Below, in pieces: positions 34,939-44,046 of a DNA stretch of 64,000 bases. A program made the position numbers and the translations under genes. The notes under the pieces were generated by a model. The model saw only the letters and a list, made by a program, of their open reading frames with translations, had not been told where the DNA came from and did not search any database. Every line of letters begins with the position of its first letter. Positions within the stretch are counted from its first letter, which is position 1. The stretch spans positions 248,001 through 312,000 of the forward strand of contig JBBDSP010000006.1 of the NCBI GenBank assembly GCA_040904925.1, written 5' to 3'. Origin of the DNA: Gracilimonas sp040904925 (GTDB lineage: Bacteria; Bacteroidota; Rhodothermia; Balneolales; Balneolaceae).

Positions 34939-35688
34939 TTAATTTAACTTTATGATTCCCATCATACGGCCGCTTTTATCCTGCTGCCTGCGAAAGGAAT
35001 AAAACCGTTCGTCGCTGATGGTACAATGTGTATCCAATTCAATTTTAGACTCCATCATTCCAAGTTCCAAAAGCTGATGGCGAATGAATTCTTTGAGGTC
35101 AACATGAGGCTTTTCGTAATTTTCTCTATCCACAAATTGATCTGGAAACTGAATAGCAACTTCTTCTCCAACTTCAAAATTCTTCAAAGAAATGCATGGG
35201 CTGATAAAAGCTTTTATATTTTCTGCTTCAGCCCCGAGGCTTATCATCTTTTCAACAGTCTTTGGAATGATATTCTCCGCGGCTCCCCTCCAGCCGGCAT
35301 GAGCAGCTCCGATCACTTTATTTCGGTCGTCACCAAACAGAACTGCTGCACAATCAGCAACTTGAATAGCGAGCGCAAGCCCATGCGTTGTTGTCACAAA
35401 AGCATCCGTATTTGGATAGGTTCCTCCTCGTTTAACTTCCTCGATATGGGTTTTGTGAACTTGTATTGCATAAGCTATTTGATCTACTTCTAGCCCAATT
35501 TCATCCAAAAGCAGTCTTCTGTTTTGAAGCACGGTTTCTTCTTCTTCATCGGTATTCAACCCAAGATTTAAACCCGGAATATTTAATTCGGGATGAACCG
35601 ATTCATGATTACGTAAGCTGAACCAACTTGAAATGGTATCATTATTTAGCAACTTGGGTTCTATGAAATTAATTTGGGAAGACATCAT
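34939..35688 (-). CDS. pgeF: Polyphenol oxidase / laccase-domain protein (YfiH/PgeF family)
   Basis: YfiH-family protein, described as a peptidoglycan editing factor in E. coli and as purine nucleoside/laccase enzymes in relatives. Metal ligands are recognisable in H-A-G-W-R-G, in D-C-A (Q-V-A-D-C-A-A-V) and in D-T-H-C-T. 249 aa. Start at ATG 35688 or 35685; the reading overlaps aroE by 20 bp. Confidence 0.93.
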   Translation of the reverse strand: MMSSQINFIEPKLLNNDTISSWFSLRNHESVHPELNIPGLNLGLNTDEEEETVLQNRRLLLDEIGLEVDQIAYAIQVHKTHIEEVKRGGTYPNTDAFVTTTHGLALAIQVADCAAVLFGDDRNKVIGAAHAGWRGAAENIIPKTVEKMISLGAEAENIKAFISPCISLKNFEVGEEVAIQFPDQFVDRENYEKPHVDLKEFIRHQLLELGMMESKIELDTHCTISDERFYSFRRQQDKSGRMMGIIKLN

Positions 35689-36520
35689 CTAGTTTCATTT
35701 TAATTAAACCTAGTGGGAATTCTTGTCCTGTCCATATTTTAAAAGACTTTGCCCCCTGGTGGATCAACATATCAAGTCCACCGATCGGAACTCCATCAGC
35801 GTCTTTACACTGTGTTAAAAATTTTGTTTGCTGTGGATTATAAACCACATCATAACAGATCTTTCCGTTCAAAATTTCAACTTCATGATCTTTTACCGGA
35901 GATGCATCTGTATTTGGCACCATACCCAAAGGCGTTGCATTGATTATAAGTGCAGCTTCTTCAGCGTACGCTACCCAGTTATCATAAGTACACATTACTG
36001 TACTATCTGAACCGTCATACTTTCCAGGTCTTCTGGAGACCATCACGATCTCCTCCACTCCAAGTTCATGCAAAGCAAAGTTTATGGCTTTAGTTGCTCC
36101 GCCGGTACCAAAAATAACCGCTCGTTCTCCGGCTAATTCATCCTCAAATTCTTCAAGAGGGGCTTTGAAACCGTATGCATCCGTATTTTCCCCAACAATT
36201 TTACCATCTCTTTTCACAATCGTATTTATTGCTCCGATCTGAGCAGCTTCCATCCCAAGGGTATCCATGGCATCATAAAGTGTTCCTTTATAAGGGATGG
36301 TGATATTGGCACCCAGGAATTCTAACCGATTGAAATGCGCAATTAGAGAAGAAATATCACTGTTCCTTACAGAGACTGCGTGATATTCTGCTTTAAGCCC
36401 GTGATGCTCTAAAGCAGTATTATGCATTAACGGCGATACACTATGACTGATAGGACTCCCAATAAGCAAATAATGTGGCTTCCTGCTCGATTCAGATTCC
36501 AAGAACTTGGTGAATTCCAT
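35669..36520 (-). CDS. aroE: Shikimate dehydrogenase
   Basis: NADP-dependent reduction of 3-dehydroshikimate, in the pathway feeding chorismate to the trp operon in this window. G-S-P-I-S-H-S-V-S-P substrate site near residue 21, N-I-T-I-P-Y-K with catalytic Lys, N-T-D-A-Y-G-F, the Rossmann G-T-G-G-A-T-K and G-G-L-D-M-L-I-H-Q near the end. 283 aa, canonical AroE. Confidence 0.95.
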   Translation of the reverse strand: MEFTKFLESESSRKPHYLLIGSPISHSVSPLMHNTALEHHGLKAEYHAVSVRNSDISSLIAHFNRLEFLGANITIPYKGTLYDAMDTLGMEAAQIGAINTIVKRDGKIVGENTDAYGFKAPLEEFEDELAGERAVIFGTGGATKAINFALHELGVEEIVMVSRRPGKYDGSDSTVMCTYDNWVAYAEEAALIINATPLGMVPNTDASPVKDHEVEILNGKICYDVVYNPQQTKFLTQCKDADGVPIGGLDMLIHQGAKSFKIWTGQEFPLGLIKMKLDDVFPN

Positions 36521-36537
36521 GTATAATTAATTAAATG

Positions 36538-36570
36538 ACAAAAAAAATGCGCATCTGTAAGATGCGCATT
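36538..36570 (-). terminator. Rho-independent terminator after SRPBCC gene
   Basis: Perfect 11-bp stem AATGCGCATCT / AGATGCGCATT (36546-36556, 36560-36570) with a 3-base loop. On the minus strand it is followed by a run of Ts, 29 bp after the SRPBCC stop and just before aroE. Confidence 0.9.
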
Positions 36571-36598
36571 GAATATTCTAAATAAAGATTAGATTATC

Positions 36599-37075
36599 TT
36601 ATGCAGTAACTTCTTCTTCCGTCTCTTCTTTAGGCTCCAATGGAGTATCCTTAAAAGTTCCGGCTTCAGCTAGTTCTTTGAAGTTTTGTAGATCTTTAAC
36701 TAATTGCTCCGCAGAATTTTCAATAAATGAGGCTAACTCTTCTTCAGGATCTCCGAAAAATGTACGGTAGTCTAAAGAGAATTCTACTCTTGTTCGTTCT
36801 CCATTATCAAGGGGAGTAAAACGAATGGTACCGGTTTGATTGAGATTACCGTTAATAGTAATCCAGGCAAATCGTGTATTGCGAAGATTATCAATTAAGT
36901 TTGTAGTCCACTGATACTCTTCTCCGCCAATATCGGTCTTATATTCAAAAGTTTGGGAGTTGATTCGTTCTACTGTGTCTATGCGTTCCAGGAACTTAGG
37001 GAATTCAACCGGATTACTTAAGAGTTCGTAGGTTTTGGCAAGAGGTAGATCAATTTCGATTCTTTCGTGCGCCAT
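36599..37075 (-). CDS. SRPBCC (START/polyketide-cyclase-like) family protein
   Basis: Small soluble protein, 158 aa, with the SRPBCC pattern: an N-terminal strand E-I-D-L-P-L-A-K-T-Y-E-L-L-S-N-P-x-x-F-P-K-F, W-x-x-x, a T-R-V-E-F-S-L-D-Y strand and a long C-terminal helix (about 110-140), then an acidic Glu/Thr-rich tail. It resembles the cyclase/dehydrase subgroup that binds hydrophobic ligands. No function can be assigned. Single-gene unit between tmk and aroE. Confidence 0.85.
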   Translation of the reverse strand: MAHERIEIDLPLAKTYELLSNPVEFPKFLERIDTVERINSQTFEYKTDIGGEEYQWTTNLIDNLRNTRFAWITINGNLNQTGTIRFTPLDNGERTRVEFSLDYRTFFGDPEEELASFIENSAEQLVKDLQNFKELAEAGTFKDTPLEPKEETEEEVTA

Positions 37076-37305
37076 AATTTAATACTTGGTAGTTATGATC
37101 GTTAGAATTGTATTCTTTTGATGAACTGGTTGTCATGGAAATAGGCAGGACTCATCCAGATTGTTCTAAATTTACGGATAAAATGATTAAGCCTCAATGA
37201 TACTGGCATATAAAAATTAAAAAAATTGTATACGGCCACTATAATATGAATCAAATATAGAAGACCAATCCATATATATTAGTTTAAAACTAATCTGATA
37301 GTGTT

Positions 37306-37908
37306 TTAGAGATCTGAGCTTAAAATTTCTAAAATATTTTTATGAATGGAATCTATATCTTGTTCAGCGTTAATGGTTTTAAAGCGGGATTCTGTTTTAG
37401 CCAGATATTCAAATCCTTCAAAAACTTTTGTGAAAAAACTCTCTCCTGCGCGCTCCATACGGTCCTTTTCGAAATTTTTTGTCCTTTCTGAGGCTTCAGA
37501 CAAACTGAGCCGGAGATAGAAAGTGAAATCGGGGACCAGGTTATGGGTTGCAGCTGCATTGATCTGATGGATCTGGTCGATCGGCATACTTTCTCTTCCA
37601 TAACCCTGATAAGCTGTGGTAGAATCATAAAAGCGATCCAGGATCACAATTACATCTTTCTGCAGCAAAGGACGTACTTTCTCGGCTACCAACTGAGATC
37701 TTGCAGATGAGAAAAGCAGCAACTCGGTAACCGGATCGATTTTAATATCAGGATTCAATAACATCCCCCGGATCATCTCTGATACATCTGTTCCCCCAGG
37801 TTCTCTGAATACCTGAACCTCATGCCCCCACTCCAAAAGCTGTTCTTCTAAAAGTGAGATCTGCGTTGATTTTCCGCTACCGTCTATTCCTTCAAATGTT
37901 ATAAGCAT
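37306..37908 (-). CDS. tmk: Thymidylate kinase
   Basis: Phosphorylates dTMP to dTDP. P-loop F-E-G-I-D-G-S-G-K-S-T at residues 5-15, D-R-F-Y-D-S-T-T-A-Y-Q-G-Y-G-R substrate motif, LID region at about 140-155. 200 aa. The 230 bp downstream (37076-37305) hold a palindrome ATTAGTTT-A-AAACTAAT at 37277-37293 and otherwise nothing I can name. Confidence 0.95.
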   Translation of the reverse strand: MLITFEGIDGSGKSTQISLLEEQLLEWGHEVQVFREPGGTDVSEMIRGMLLNPDIKIDPVTELLLFSSARSQLVAEKVRPLLQKDVIVILDRFYDSTTAYQGYGRESMPIDQIHQINAAATHNLVPDFTFYLRLSLSEASERTKNFEKDRMERAGESFFTKVFEGFEYLAKTESRFKTINAEQDIDSIHKNILEILSSDL

Positions 37909-38000
37909 GGTGCAAAGTTAAGCAGAAAGTGAATAAATAGGAGCAGGAATTTTGCTTTACACCCCAAACTCGATCTGACCGATGCGTGATAGATTAAGGC

Positions 38001-38035
38001 TTGGCTTCACGGAGCAGCCAAACGGTCAGACCGTG
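38001..38035. other. Structured intergenic hairpins between pta and tmk
   Basis: Two adjacent short inverted repeats, TTGGCT...AGCCAA (38001-38006/38016-38021) and ACGGT-CAG-ACCGT (38022-38034), with an alternative longer pairing CACGG...CCGTG. No T-run, not a tRNA. It could be an RNA-processing or REP-type element. Confidence 0.4.
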
Positions 38036-38057
38036 TGGTAGAAAGGAGTTGTTTTAG

Positions 38058-39011
38058 CTAATCATCCATCAGGGCACAAACACAAGCTGTGTTTACTATA
38101 TCTTGAGATGTGCAGCCTCTGGAAAGATCCATCATAGGCTTGGCGAGACCCTGAATGATAGGCCCCGTTGCGGTAGCACCTGCTAATCGCTCTGTGATCT
38201 TATAGGCAATATTTCCCGCATCGAGGTTGGGAAATATGAAAACGTTGGCCTGCCCTGCTACTTCGGATTTGGGAGCTTTTCGCTTTGCTATTTCCGGGAT
38301 AATAGAAGCATCAAATTGTAATTCACCATCTACCGGAAAATCAAGATTATGATTATTCATGATCTCAAGCGCATCGCGTACTAACTGAATGCGTTCATGT
38401 TCGGCACTTCCTTTGGTTGAGAATGAAAGCATGGCAACCTTTGGCCCCTCTCCCGTTACTTTTTGATGGGTGCGTGCAGAATCCATTGCGATCGTCGCCA
38501 GCTGTTCAGAATTGGGATATGGAACCACCGCACAATCTCCATAGGTAAATACCCTTCCGTCGTCAAAGCTCATTAAGAAAATACTGGAAACCACATTTGA
38601 ACCTGTTTTTAGTCCTATCGTTTGGATCGCAGCTCGTAATACATCCCCTGTTGTTGATACTGAACCTGCAACACAACCGTCAGCATCTCCGGCAGCAACC
38701 ATAGCTGCACCAAAAAATAATGGATCTCTGACAACCTCAATGGCTTCGGCTTCTGTAATTCCTTTATGCTTTCTCCGCTCATAAAATGATAAAGCGTACT
38801 TCTTGAGTCTTTCGTCGGAAACAGGGTCGATTACAGGTAGATCTTTCGGAAGTTCAGAAACTCCTTCATTCTTGATCAAAACAGGCTCAGCAAGTTCCAA
38901 CTCAATGAGCATCCGTGCTGCCTCAACTACCCTTGGGTCTGAAGAACGCGGGAGAACGATCCTTTTTTTGTTTGATTTAGCTTTGCCTCTGATTTCCTGA
39001 ATAATGTCCAT
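38058..39011 (-). CDS. pta: Phosphate acetyltransferase
   Basis: Short-form Pta (about 317 aa without the DRTGG domain), interconverting acetyl-CoA and acetyl phosphate, partner of AckA. R-I-V-L-P-R-S-S-D-P-R-V, G-C-V-A-G-S, V-F-P-N-L-D-A-G-N (as I-F-P-N-L) and G-P-I-I-Q-G motifs are typical. Start is ATG 39011 in a TAATG overlap with the upstream transporter; a longer ORF from 39062 adds 17 residues that are really the end of that gene in another frame. Last gene of the greA-pta unit. Confidence 0.95.
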   Translation of the reverse strand: MDIIQEIRGKAKSNKKRIVLPRSSDPRVVEAARMLIELELAEPVLIKNEGVSELPKDLPVIDPVSDERLKKYALSFYERRKHKGITEAEAIEVVRDPLFFGAAMVAAGDADGCVAGSVSTTGDVLRAAIQTIGLKTGSNVVSSIFLMSFDDGRVFTYGDCAVVPYPNSEQLATIAMDSARTHQKVTGEGPKVAMLSFSTKGSAEHERIQLVRDALEIMNNHNLDFPVDGELQFDASIIPEIAKRKAPKSEVAGQANVFIFPNLDAGNIAYKITERLAGATATGPIIQGLAKPMMDLSRGCTSQDIVNTACVCALMDD

Positions 39012-39874
39012 TATCCTAATAATAAAAAGATTGAAATTACTGCGATTCCTAAACCGGACCACTGCTTAACAGATGGACGATCTTTCCAGATCCAGATACC
39101 AATTAGAGTGCCCAAAACAACCAGGGTAACATTCACAATTGGAAACACAATAGAACCCGGCATTAACTTCAAGGCATAGATCAGGAAGATGGATGAATAC
39201 AAATTCACCACACCGGTCGCTATACCATACCCTATTTCTTTAAAGGTAAAATGAATTTCACCCCGTTTAAGGAGGATACTTCCACCCACTAAAAATGAAA
39301 CAAAGAAAATTCCGGAAACAAAAAGATCTTCTGATATCTGACTTGAAAAAAGCTGTTCATAAACCTTAAGTCCGGAATCAGCGAAACCGGTCATTATAAA
39401 AATAAGGATCGGAAGCCATGCGTCTGAGAATCCGGTGATACTTTTTGTTTTAATACGAGGAACCATGAGCAGAAGTGATCCAAGTGCCAAAACAATACCA
39501 AAATATTTGATGTTCCCTATGGTTTCGCCAAAAACAAATAAACTGACGCCAATTGGAAATATCAGTGACATCCGCATGGCTGCAATACTCACTCCCATTC
39601 CTACGCGATCAATTGAGCGGCTGTAAACCACCATATTTGCTATGAAGACAACACCTAGCAGTGCCGCTAAAATAACGAGCGGGGGATTTGCTTCCATAGT
39701 GAATTCGGGGAGAACAGAGAATTCACTTGAATTAAAAAAACTGATCAGAAAGCCAACAAAGTAATTACATACTAAAATGTGAAGAACCCGCATCTTGCGA
39801 TTCTCAGCGAGTTTTAAAATTTGGGCTATGGAAAGTGAACAGAAAACACTGAGCGTAATATAGAAAAGTCCCAT
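39011..39874 (-). CDS. EamA/DMT-superfamily transporter
   Basis: Inner-membrane carrier of 287 aa with about ten hydrophobic helices in two EamA-like halves; the second half ends W-K-D-R-P-S-V-K-Q-W-S-G-L-G-I-A-V-I-S, as usual in this family. Substrate unknown. It sits between the caspase-fold lipoprotein and pta, sharing start/stop bases with both. Confidence 0.88.
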   Translation of the reverse strand: MGLFYITLSVFCSLSIAQILKLAENRKMRVLHILVCNYFVGFLISFFNSSEFSVLPEFTMEANPPLVILAALLGVVFIANMVVYSRSIDRVGMGVSIAAMRMSLIFPIGVSLFVFGETIGNIKYFGIVLALGSLLLMVPRIKTKSITGFSDAWLPILIFIMTGFADSGLKVYEQLFSSQISEDLFVSGIFFVSFLVGGSILLKRGEIHFTFKEIGYGIATGVVNLYSSIFLIYALKLMPGSIVFPIVNVTLVVLGTLIGIWIWKDRPSVKQWSGLGIAVISIFLLLG

Positions 39875-41604
39875 CAGTTCAATAGCTCAAGCTGACGATT
39901 TCCAAAGAATAATGGATTTTGAGGGCGATCATAAATACTTCGTGAAGTAAACGGAACATTACGTTCAAGGTGATCCATAATGTCTTCCATACTCATATTC
40001 TGCTCTTTTATGGCTTCTGCCAAATAATATGTAAATATGCTATGGCGATTCTGCGGTCCGTTGTTGGTAGTATAAATTCCGGAACGCTGATCATGACTTG
40101 CTCCGAATGTAACTGCGGATCTACTGTTATTTGATGTTACTACAGAAGCAAGTTCTTCAAGTGTCTGTGCAGAGCCGTCCTCATTCCGAAAATCAAGATC
40201 AGCAAATATAATGAGGGAATTAAGATTCAAGTTATTGAGGGCTCTGAAAAACTCATGTAGGTCGATATACTGCATTTCGTTTTCTTCACTCATGGAGGTA
40301 CCAAGCATATATACTTTTTCACCCCGAATTTCTGCATAACCACTAAGGTAGACGGTAAGATTTTGATCTTCACCCTGCAACCCGTTTGCTAATCTTGAAT
40401 AAGCCCTATCCAGCAATCGGTCTGAACTTATATTTGTTGCTTTCACAATGTTATTTCCCCTTATCCCAAAAGCCTGTATAAAGTATTCTTCCATTAGTTT
40501 GGTATCTCGCTCTCCGTAGGTACGCTCAGATAGTTCTCCCTGATAATGAAAATTTGAAAAAATAAAGGCTGAAGAATTCAAAGAACTCATCCCCAACACA
40601 GGAATATTCCGCTCCACATCTACAGAGCCAAAAGGTACATTGGGAACAGCAATTACGGAGAGGTCGCCTGCAAACTCTGAAGGTCGCCATATTACCTGAA
40701 CATCATTAACTGAAACCCACGTTTCTGAGATTCCATATAACACTTTATACCAGTCCCCATCTCTCTCAACCAGCTCAAGCTGACTACCCTCAGCAAGATC
40801 TGTTAAAATACTGCTATTCGTGTTGGAAGGTTCATTTCTTAGTGCTGTTATCTGTGCTTCAACTACTACAAATTGCTCAAATATTGATGAAACAGGAACT
40901 TCTTTAGAATTATGCAGTGAATCATAAACTGCTTCCACAAAAATGCTTTCATCGGGATCATCACCAAAAATACTGGCGTCTATTTCTTCTGCAAGATTGA
41001 TCGTGATCCGGCCTTCGTTGAATTCTAAAGCATTATTTTCAGAAATAACACTGTCTTTATATGAAATTTTGAATGACGGTGTATCCATAGAATAAGGAAG
41101 GGCATTCACAGTGTCAGCATCCTGAATGGTTCCTGTGCTGCGCAGTAGTCTGCTCTCACCGGTTTTTGATGGCTCACCAACAGGTTTCATATTCATAAAT
41201 GAGAGCCCCGTCAATAATCCACCTGCCCCAAGTAAAGCATATCGTTGAGGATTTGTGGGCTGAGTCAGTAACTGATCGGAATAAGCTGCATAGGTAGATA
41301 ACCCGGCTCCTGCAAGTCCCAATAACACAAATCCAAGTCTAGGCCGGTATCGCTGAATATAACGTTCTGTTTTCACCCGTTGAGCATATTCATAGGTTTT
41401 GATCGCTTTGATATCAAAATGGATCAGAGGCTGAACAGGAGTAATTTCGTTGGTACTTTCAAGGTAAAATTCTGAAGAAATGATCTCAAAGTCGCTGTTG
41501 TCCATAGCCTCTTCATCTACCACAACCCAAGTGGTGGTAGAACATGACATCATAAATAATGATGCTACAACAACTAAATAGGTAAATGAGGATTTTATGC
41601 CCAT
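39874..41604 (-). CDS. Lipoprotein with SH3 domain and catalytically dead caspase-like domain
   Basis: Exported lipoprotein, 576 aa, lipobox F-M-M-S-C (Cys21). A central membrane-like hydrophobic stretch (about 92-135) is followed by a bacterial SH3 domain (about 252-310: L-R-x-E-P-S...G-S-Q-L-E-L-V-E-R-D-G-D-W-Y-K-V). A C14 caspase-like domain follows (about 335-570). The fold landmarks are there (V-Y-L-S-G near 418, V-T-F-G-A-S-H-D-Q-R-S, S-I-F-T-Y-Y-L-A-E-A-I). The catalytic His of S-G-H is Tyr423 and the Cys of D-A-C is Asp471 (D-L-D). So it is a pseudo-peptidase, perhaps a scaffold or sensor. Overlaps ackA by 10 bp and the EamA gene by 1. Confidence 0.8.
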   Translation of the reverse strand: MGIKSSFTYLVVVASLFMMSCSTTTWVVVDEEAMDNSDFEIISSEFYLESTNEITPVQPLIHFDIKAIKTYEYAQRVKTERYIQRYRPRLGFVLLGLAGAGLSTYAAYSDQLLTQPTNPQRYALLGAGGLLTGLSFMNMKPVGEPSKTGESRLLRSTGTIQDADTVNALPYSMDTPSFKISYKDSVISENNALEFNEGRITINLAEEIDASIFGDDPDESIFVEAVYDSLHNSKEVPVSSIFEQFVVVEAQITALRNEPSNTNSSILTDLAEGSQLELVERDGDWYKVLYGISETWVSVNDVQVIWRPSEFAGDLSVIAVPNVPFGSVDVERNIPVLGMSSLNSSAFIFSNFHYQGELSERTYGERDTKLMEEYFIQAFGIRGNNIVKATNISSDRLLDRAYSRLANGLQGEDQNLTVYLSGYAEIRGEKVYMLGTSMSEENEMQYIDLHEFFRALNNLNLNSLIIFADLDFRNEDGSAQTLEELASVVTSNNSRSAVTFGASHDQRSGIYTTNNGPQNRHSIFTYYLAEAIKEQNMSMEDIMDHLERNVPFTSRSIYDRPQNPLFFGNRQLELLN

Positions 41605-42812
41605 GGCGTTTGTTTTGAAGCCGTAGCAATTTTAGCGGCGTCTATAGCAATCACAAGTTCTTCGTTGGTTGGGATAACGTGTATTTCAGCTTTTGAATTA
41701 TCTGTACTGATCAACGTGTTGTCTGAAAGTTCTTTGTTCCTTTCTTCATCTACTTCAATTCCCGCATACTCCATTCCGTTCAGGATCTTGGAGCGTATAG
41801 GACTTGCATTTTCACCAATGCCACCCGTGAAAATAATAGCGTCAACTCCGTTCATTGCTGCAATATATGAACCGATATATTTTTTCACTCTGTAGCAAAA
41901 CACATCAATGGCTTCCGTACATCTGCGGTCACCGCTTTCAGCTTCTTCAATAAGGTCACGCATATCTGCAGCATAGCCGCTGAGTCCTAAAAGTCCGCTG
42001 TGTTTATTTAACAATGCATGAACATTAGCCAGCGACAATTCCTCTTTTTCGATCAGGTAAAAAACGATAGATGGGTCAATATCTCCACTTCTTGTTCCCA
42101 TTACTAATCCTTCAAGGGGCGAAAATCCCATACTGGTGTCGTAAGATTTTCCGTCCTGAATGGCTGCGACTGAACATCCATTTCCCAAATGACACGTGAT
42201 TATCTTTGATCCTTCCTTGGGCTTTCCGGTGATCTCATGATATTTCCTACTCACGTAATAGTGCGAGGTTCCGTGAAATCCATACTTTCTGATCTTATAA
42301 CGGCGATAAAGACGATTAGGAATCCCATATAGAAATGCATGTTTTGGAATGGAGTGATGGAATGCCGTGTCAAAAACAGCCACATGCGGCACATTAGGAA
42401 GGTGTTTTTTGGCGGCACGGATCCCATCCAGGTTTGGAGGATTATGTAAAGGCGCGATATCAAATGCTTGCTGAATTGCCTCCTCCACATCTTCATCGAT
42501 CAGCACAGAATCTTTGAAGGTTTCTCCACCATGAACCACGCGGTGCCCCACCGCTTCTATCTCATCCAAATTTTTCAAATAATCGTTATCCGCTTCAAGC
42601 AATAGATCCATAATAATTTTTAAAGCAGCGGCATGATTCTCGATCACCATCGTCTTCTTCACAGGCTTTTCATCCTTGAATTCCTGTTTTATAATAGAAG
42701 TGACCGCTCCAATTCTCTCAACCAATCCCTTACACAAACGCTCTTGTTTCTCAGTATTTATGAGTTGGTATTTTATGGAAGAACTTCCGCAGTTTATGAC
42801 GAGAATTTTCAT
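41595..42812 (-). CDS. ackA: Acetate kinase
   Basis: Makes ATP and acetate from acetyl phosphate, or the reverse. N-terminus I-L-V-I-N-C-G-S-S-S-I-K-Y, G-H-R-V-V-H-G-G, F-D-T-A-F-H, F-H-G-T-S-H, H-L-G-N-G-C-S and G-G-I-G-E-N identify the ASKHA-fold kinase. 405 aa. Start ATG 42812, 7 bp after the barrel gene. Its partner pta lies two genes downstream in the same unit. Confidence 0.98.
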   Translation of the reverse strand: MKILVINCGSSSIKYQLINTEKQERLCKGLVERIGAVTSIIKQEFKDEKPVKKTMVIENHAAALKIIMDLLLEADNDYLKNLDEIEAVGHRVVHGGETFKDSVLIDEDVEEAIQQAFDIAPLHNPPNLDGIRAAKKHLPNVPHVAVFDTAFHHSIPKHAFLYGIPNRLYRRYKIRKYGFHGTSHYYVSRKYHEITGKPKEGSKIITCHLGNGCSVAAIQDGKSYDTSMGFSPLEGLVMGTRSGDIDPSIVFYLIEKEELSLANVHALLNKHSGLLGLSGYAADMRDLIEEAESGDRRCTEAIDVFCYRVKKYIGSYIAAMNGVDAIIFTGGIGENASPIRSKILNGMEYAGIEVDEERNKELSDNTLISTDNSKAEIHVIPTNEELVIAIDAAKIATASKQTPWA

Positions 42813-42819
42813 GAGTGAG

Positions 42820-44046
42820 TTAAAGTGAAATTACTGCTCCAATGCCAATCAAATTACGGTATTTGAAGTTATTTTGATTTCCTAAAGGATCTGATAACCA
42901 AAAAGGTACTTCATAGCGGATAGCAAATCCTCTGTCCTTCCCTAAATAATCAGGGATATTAATTGAGAATTGGATTCCAAGTCCCGCATCTGCCAACAAA
43001 TTTGGATCATCCTGCAAACCCGGAATGCTATTTATATTTTCATCAAATGTTTTGCCCAGATCAAAGAACATATAAGATCTTAAATGTAGAAAGTCTCCAA
43101 TTATTGATTTGTCAAGCCGGCTATTTATAAAATTAGGGAATTCAATTTCGGTATTTAAAGCTGCAATAGATCTGTACTGAGGGAATCCACCGCTTTCTAG
43201 TACTGAGAAGTCATGTCTTGTATATCCTCGTAAATTTGCACCCCCTGAAATATTGAAAAGCCCATCATTTAGCCAACTTCCGGGGAGCGTACCTTTTGCT
43301 CTTGAAACACCATTATTAAGCCATTCTACCGGTTGCCGGTAGCTGTAGCCAAACAAAAATTCCGGAGCAGTGTTATCTGAAGCATAACCACCAAAGCCTC
43401 TTACACGTAGTTTAAAAACTTTTGATAACTGAATCTGTTCTTTGAGTTCCACCATGCCTACAGTAAAAGCTTCTGAGTTTGTTCCCACATTTTGGGAAAG
43501 ATCCACTTTTAAGTCAAACTTACTTCGCTCGCGATCTTCACTCAGCCAGAAAGACATTCCAAGCAGTGATTTCCACTGATCTTGCCATAACTGAGGATAA
43601 GGTCGGTACTGGAACTCAAACTGCTTTTCCTGACTAAAACTGACAGATACCTCTCTAAAATTCAGTTCATTAAAGCCACGCTGCCAGCGTTTATTCAAGT
43701 ATAAAGCGTGCTGACTGTAGCCGGTCCTGATACTGCTTTCAAGCTGAATATTACCTTCACTTCCAAGTGAAGAAATTGCAGGGATAGGTTCTGTAAACGA
43801 CAAATAGTAAGAAACAGGCTGATCAGGAAAAGCTGTTCCAAGCCAAACGCCTGCATCAAGTCGGTGCGGACCATCCTGAAAAGTACCCTCCATTTCACCT
43901 AAAACCCTCAAACCCAGTCGAACGCCGTCGGTTTCGTTATACCATGCATCCGGGGCGAAATCAAATTTATAATTATTTGATTGAGCGATCAAAACGCCGG
44001 GAATCAGCAAAAAAAGAAAAGTGAATATTAAAGTTCTATTTCCCAT
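42820..44046 (-). CDS. Omp85/BamA-like outer-membrane barrel without POTRA domains
   Basis: Signal peptide (L-I-A-Q) then a beta-barrel of about 390 residues. The C-terminal half has the Omp85/surface-antigen hallmarks: G-G-A-N-L-R-G-Y (the conserved R-G-Y loop), L-N-T-E-I-E-F and F-F-D-L-G-K, and the protein ends in a strand with terminal Leu. There is no room for POTRA domains, so it looks like a barrel-only member, as often seen in metallopeptidase-associated or patatin-type Omp85 tails. Role unknown. Overlaps the NUDIX gene by 19 bp. Confidence 0.7.
   Translation of the reverse strand: MGNRTLIFTFLFLLIPGVLIAQSNNYKFDFAPDAWYNETDGVRLGLRVLGEMEGTFQDGPHRLDAGVWLGTAFPDQPVSYYLSFTEPIPAISSLGSEGNIQLESSIRTGYSQHALYLNKRWQRGFNELNFREVSVSFSQEKQFEFQYRPYPQLWQDQWKSLLGMSFWLSEDRERSKFDLKVDLSQNVGTNSEAFTVGMVELKEQIQLSKVFKLRVRGFGGYASDNTAPEFLFGYSYRQPVEWLNNGVSRAKGTLPGSWLNDGLFNISGGANLRGYTRHDFSVLESGGFPQYRSIAALNTEIEFPNFINSRLDKSIIGDFLHLRSYMFFDLGKTFDENINSIPGLQDDPNLLADAGLGIQFSINIPDYLGKDRGFAIRYEVPFWLSDPLGNQNNFKYRNLIGIGAVISL

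Noticed and set aside
35026..35493. 155-aa plus-strand ORF opposite pgeF
   Set aside because: Antisense shadow of a recognised gene.
37981..38040. Possible tRNA or small RNA between pta and tmk
   Set aside because: Stems do not make a cloverleaf and no anticodon or T-loop pattern is present; kept only as a structured element.
39012..39062. Longer N-terminus for pta from 39062
   Set aside because: The extra 17 residues overlap the transporter gene in another frame and do not resemble Pta; ATG 39011 fits the family and the TAATG coupling.
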